In this document: piece after piece, positions 4,793-6,461 of the stretch
Layout of the letters: the number at the start of each line of letters is the position of its first letter
How positions within the stretch are numbered: position 1 is the stretch's first letter
Assembly: GCA_026387965.1 (NCBI GenBank)
Contig: JAPLKR010000005.1
Coordinates: forward strand, 1 to 6,461
Source: Fusobacteriota bacterium
Lineage (GTDB): Bacteria > Fusobacteriota > Fusobacteriia > JAPLKR01
Direction of reading: 5' to 3'
DNA length: 6,461 nucleotides
Notes under the pieces: generated by a model
Seen by the model: the letters and a program-made list of their open reading frames with translations, nothing else
The model's database searches: none
What the model was told of the DNA's origin: nothing
Position numbers and translations under genes: made by a program

Positions 4793-6439
4793 TTATTGAA
4801 AATAGTATGAAAGAGCTCCCAAAAAATTAGTTGTAAAAATAGTAATCATTTCATTTGTTTGATCAAACCCTGAAACACCAAAGCACTCAACGATATGTGG
4901 AGCATCTTTTAAATATTTACAATCATAGGGATTTTTTGATGAAATTACTACTACATTACTCTCACTTTGAGTATGCTCTGCAATATATGAATTGATGTAA
5001 TGATCATTATGAGTTAAATTATATGTAATAACTAAAATTGCATCATAGCGTCCTTGTTCAACATGAATAGGGGCATTATATTCACATAACTGCGACGTCA
5101 CGAAAGCTCCATTTTTTTCTAAAAAATTCTGAGAAGTTTCTAAAAGCATTTTTTTTTGTGCAAGTACTAAAATATTTTTGCCTCTCACTTCAAATTTAGC
5201 AATCCCTTTTCCATGATATAACACCAACTCTTTTGCAATCTTAAGGCAATAATTTTGATGTACATCACTACCTACATTTTTTTTCATTAAAGCATATTGT
5301 TCTCTTTTTTTCACTTCATTATCTATAGCATCAAAACCTTCTGAAAGCGATAAGATTTTTTTATTAATTAATCTTCTGCATGAATTTTCGATTCTTTCTA
5401 AAAATTCCTTATCTTTCAAAGCTGCTTGGTATAACTCATTAAAATAATTTTTAAATATTTCAATCTCTTCTGTTGATGAAATTTTTAAGGGCATGACCAC
5501 CATGTCAGCGCCCGCACATATGGCAATTTTTGAACTCTCAACAGGTGAAAAATTATCTTCAATTGCTTTCATTACAAGAGCATCTGTTAATATAATCCCT
5601 TTAAATCCTAATTCATTTCTTAAAATATCTGTTAATATTTTTTTTGAAAGCGTTGCTGGAGTTTCAATATATTTATTCAATTTTTTAGAGTAAATGGTAT
5701 TGGAATCTAACTCTTTTGCAACGATATGCGCTGTCATTATCATCTCTACACCATTTTCAATACATGCTTTAAAAGGAGGAAAATCAACATTTTCAATCTC
5801 ATTTAATGTGTTTTCACTATAAGTTGTCCCTAGATGCGAATCCAAAACAGTGTTCCCGTGTCCTGGAAAATGCTTTGCACATGAAAGGACTCCATGTGTT
5901 CTCATTCCTTCGATATATGCTAATGCATGCCTTGTTACAACTTCAGGGCTTTCACTAAATGATCTGACTCCTATGATGGGGTTTTTGGGATTACTATTTA
6001 CATCTACAGTGGGAGCAAAATTCAGATTAATACCTAAAGTTGAAAGTTCCAAGCTCATAATTTCCGACATTTTCTTAGTAAGCATCGTATCATCTTTTCT
6101 GCCAAGGGCCATATTTCCAGGGGTTTTACTTCCTTCTTTTAGTCGATATACAATTCCACCCTCCTGATCAATTCCAATAAATTTCGGAACCCAGTGTGTA
6201 TTTTGAATATCACGCACCAACTGGAATGTTTTATCATTACTTTTACAATTCGTTGCAAAGAGCGCCAGTGCTCCAACTGGGTATTCTTGAAGTAACTTTT
6301 CAACTTCAACATTCATAACTTCAAATGCACATTTAGCTCCCTCTTTTTCTCCAAAAAAAGTAAAATCAATCATCATAAGTTGCGCAAGCTTTTCCTTTAA
6401 GCTTAGTTTTTGAAGGATTTCCTCAGCATATAATTTCAT
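4793..6439 (-). CDS. nagZ: Two-domain family-3 beta-N-acetylglucosaminidase, NagZ type
   Basis: This 548-residue glycoside hydrolase family 3 enzyme should remove non-reducing GlcNAc from muropeptides or GlcNAc-MurNAc in peptidoglycan recycling. Residues about 5-365 form the TIM-barrel domain: GIDQEGG (89-95), NFAPTVDVN (140-148), the NagZ signature KHFPGHGNTVLDSH (189-202), and LTDALVMKAI with Asp286 as the predicted nucleophile. Asp200-His202 match the Asp-His dyad that serves as acid/base in B. subtilis NagZ, and Lys189, His190 and Arg99 fit substrate contacts. Residues about 395-545 form a second alpha/beta domain, as in the larger Gram-positive NagZ and unlike the single-domain E. coli enzyme (341). 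No signal peptide is seen, so it is probably cytosolic, unlike the exported B. subtilis protein. The ATG at 6439 has AAGGGGAA a few bases upstream. The gene is followed by the exported beta-barrel-like gene. Activity on other beta-GlcNAc glycans cannot be excluded. Confidence 0.9.
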   Translation of the reverse strand: MKLYAEEILQKLSLKEKLAQLMMIDFTFFGEKEGAKCAFEVMNVEVEKLLQEYPVGALALFATNCKSNDKTFQLVRDIQNTHWVPKFIGIDQEGGIVYRLKEGSKTPGNMALGRKDDTMLTKKMSEIMSLELSTLGINLNFAPTVDVNSNPKNPIIGVRSFSESPEVVTRHALAYIEGMRTHGVLSCAKHFPGHGNTVLDSHLGTTYSENTLNEIENVDFPPFKACIENGVEMIMTAHIVAKELDSNTIYSKKLNKYIETPATLSKKILTDILRNELGFKGIILTDALVMKAIEDNFSPVESSKIAICAGADMVVMPLKISSTEEIEIFKNYFNELYQAALKDKEFLERIENSCRRLINKKILSLSEGFDAIDNEVKKREQYALMKKNVGSDVHQNYCLKIAKELVLYHGKGIAKFEVRGKNILVLAQKKMLLETSQNFLEKNGAFVTSQLCEYNAPIHVEQGRYDAILVITYNLTHNDHYINSYIAEHTQSESNVVVISSKNPYDCKYLKDAPHIVECFGVSGFDQTNEMITIFTTNFLGALSYYFQ

Positions 6440-6461
6440 TACTTTCCCCTTATATAATTTT

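Noticed and set aside
5493-5693. Open frame of 66 codons on the plus strand
   Set aside because: Antisense to the catalytic domain of the nagZ-like gene.
5850-6167. Open frame of 105 codons on the plus strand
   Set aside because: Antisense to the most conserved part of the nagZ-like gene. The low stop frequency there reflects the codon pattern of the real gene.

Overview
The window is AT-rich bacterial DNA. It carries seven genes: six on the minus strand, one of them cut by the left edge, and one small gene on the plus strand. Ribosome binding sites are strong and purine-rich (AGGAGGT, GAGGGGG, AAGGGG), and promoters are of the TTGATT/TATAAT type. The stand-alone TSCPD protein, the endonuclease IV and the style of the ArgD all suggest a low-GC Firmicute, probably Clostridia. 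One gene argues against a simple Gram-positive reading: it encodes an exported protein that looks like a small outer-membrane beta-barrel. A diderm with Clostridia-like genes (Fusobacteriota, or a diderm Firmicute) therefore remains possible. Assignment to a genus is not supportable from the sequence alone.

Layout, left to right. Positions 1-743 (minus) hold most of an HtpX-like M48 membrane zinc protease that runs off the left edge. Its ribosome binding site overlaps the stop codon of nfo (752-1600, minus, endonuclease IV), so the two form a tight, probably translationally coupled pair behind a promoter near 1642-1670. Positions 1601-1871 are non-coding, with one short GC-rich hairpin and one AT inverted repeat. 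Then come ychJ-like (1872-2363, minus, SEC-C protein) and argD (2379-3593, minus), separated by 15 bp and read as argD then ychJ-like. Positions 3594-3803 are a divergent promoter region serving argD leftward and a TSCPD-domain gene (3804-4043, plus) rightward. The TSCPD gene converges on the exported beta-barrel-like gene (4076-4729, minus). The two share a perfect 40-bp palindrome that contains both stop codons and works as a two-way terminator. Upstream of the barrel gene lies a two-domain family-3 beta-N-acetylglucosaminidase of the NagZ type (4793-6439, minus).

Functionally this is mostly housekeeping: membrane protein quality control, base-excision DNA repair, arginine biosynthesis and cell-wall recycling. 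Two proteins are of unknown role (YchJ-like and TSCPD) and one is an uncharacterised exported protein. I see no mobile element, CRISPR array, tRNA, rRNA or defence system. The observations most worth following are the beta-barrel-like protein in a Clostridia-like context, the palindrome that fuses terminator and stop codons, and the coupling of a repair nuclease to a membrane protease.
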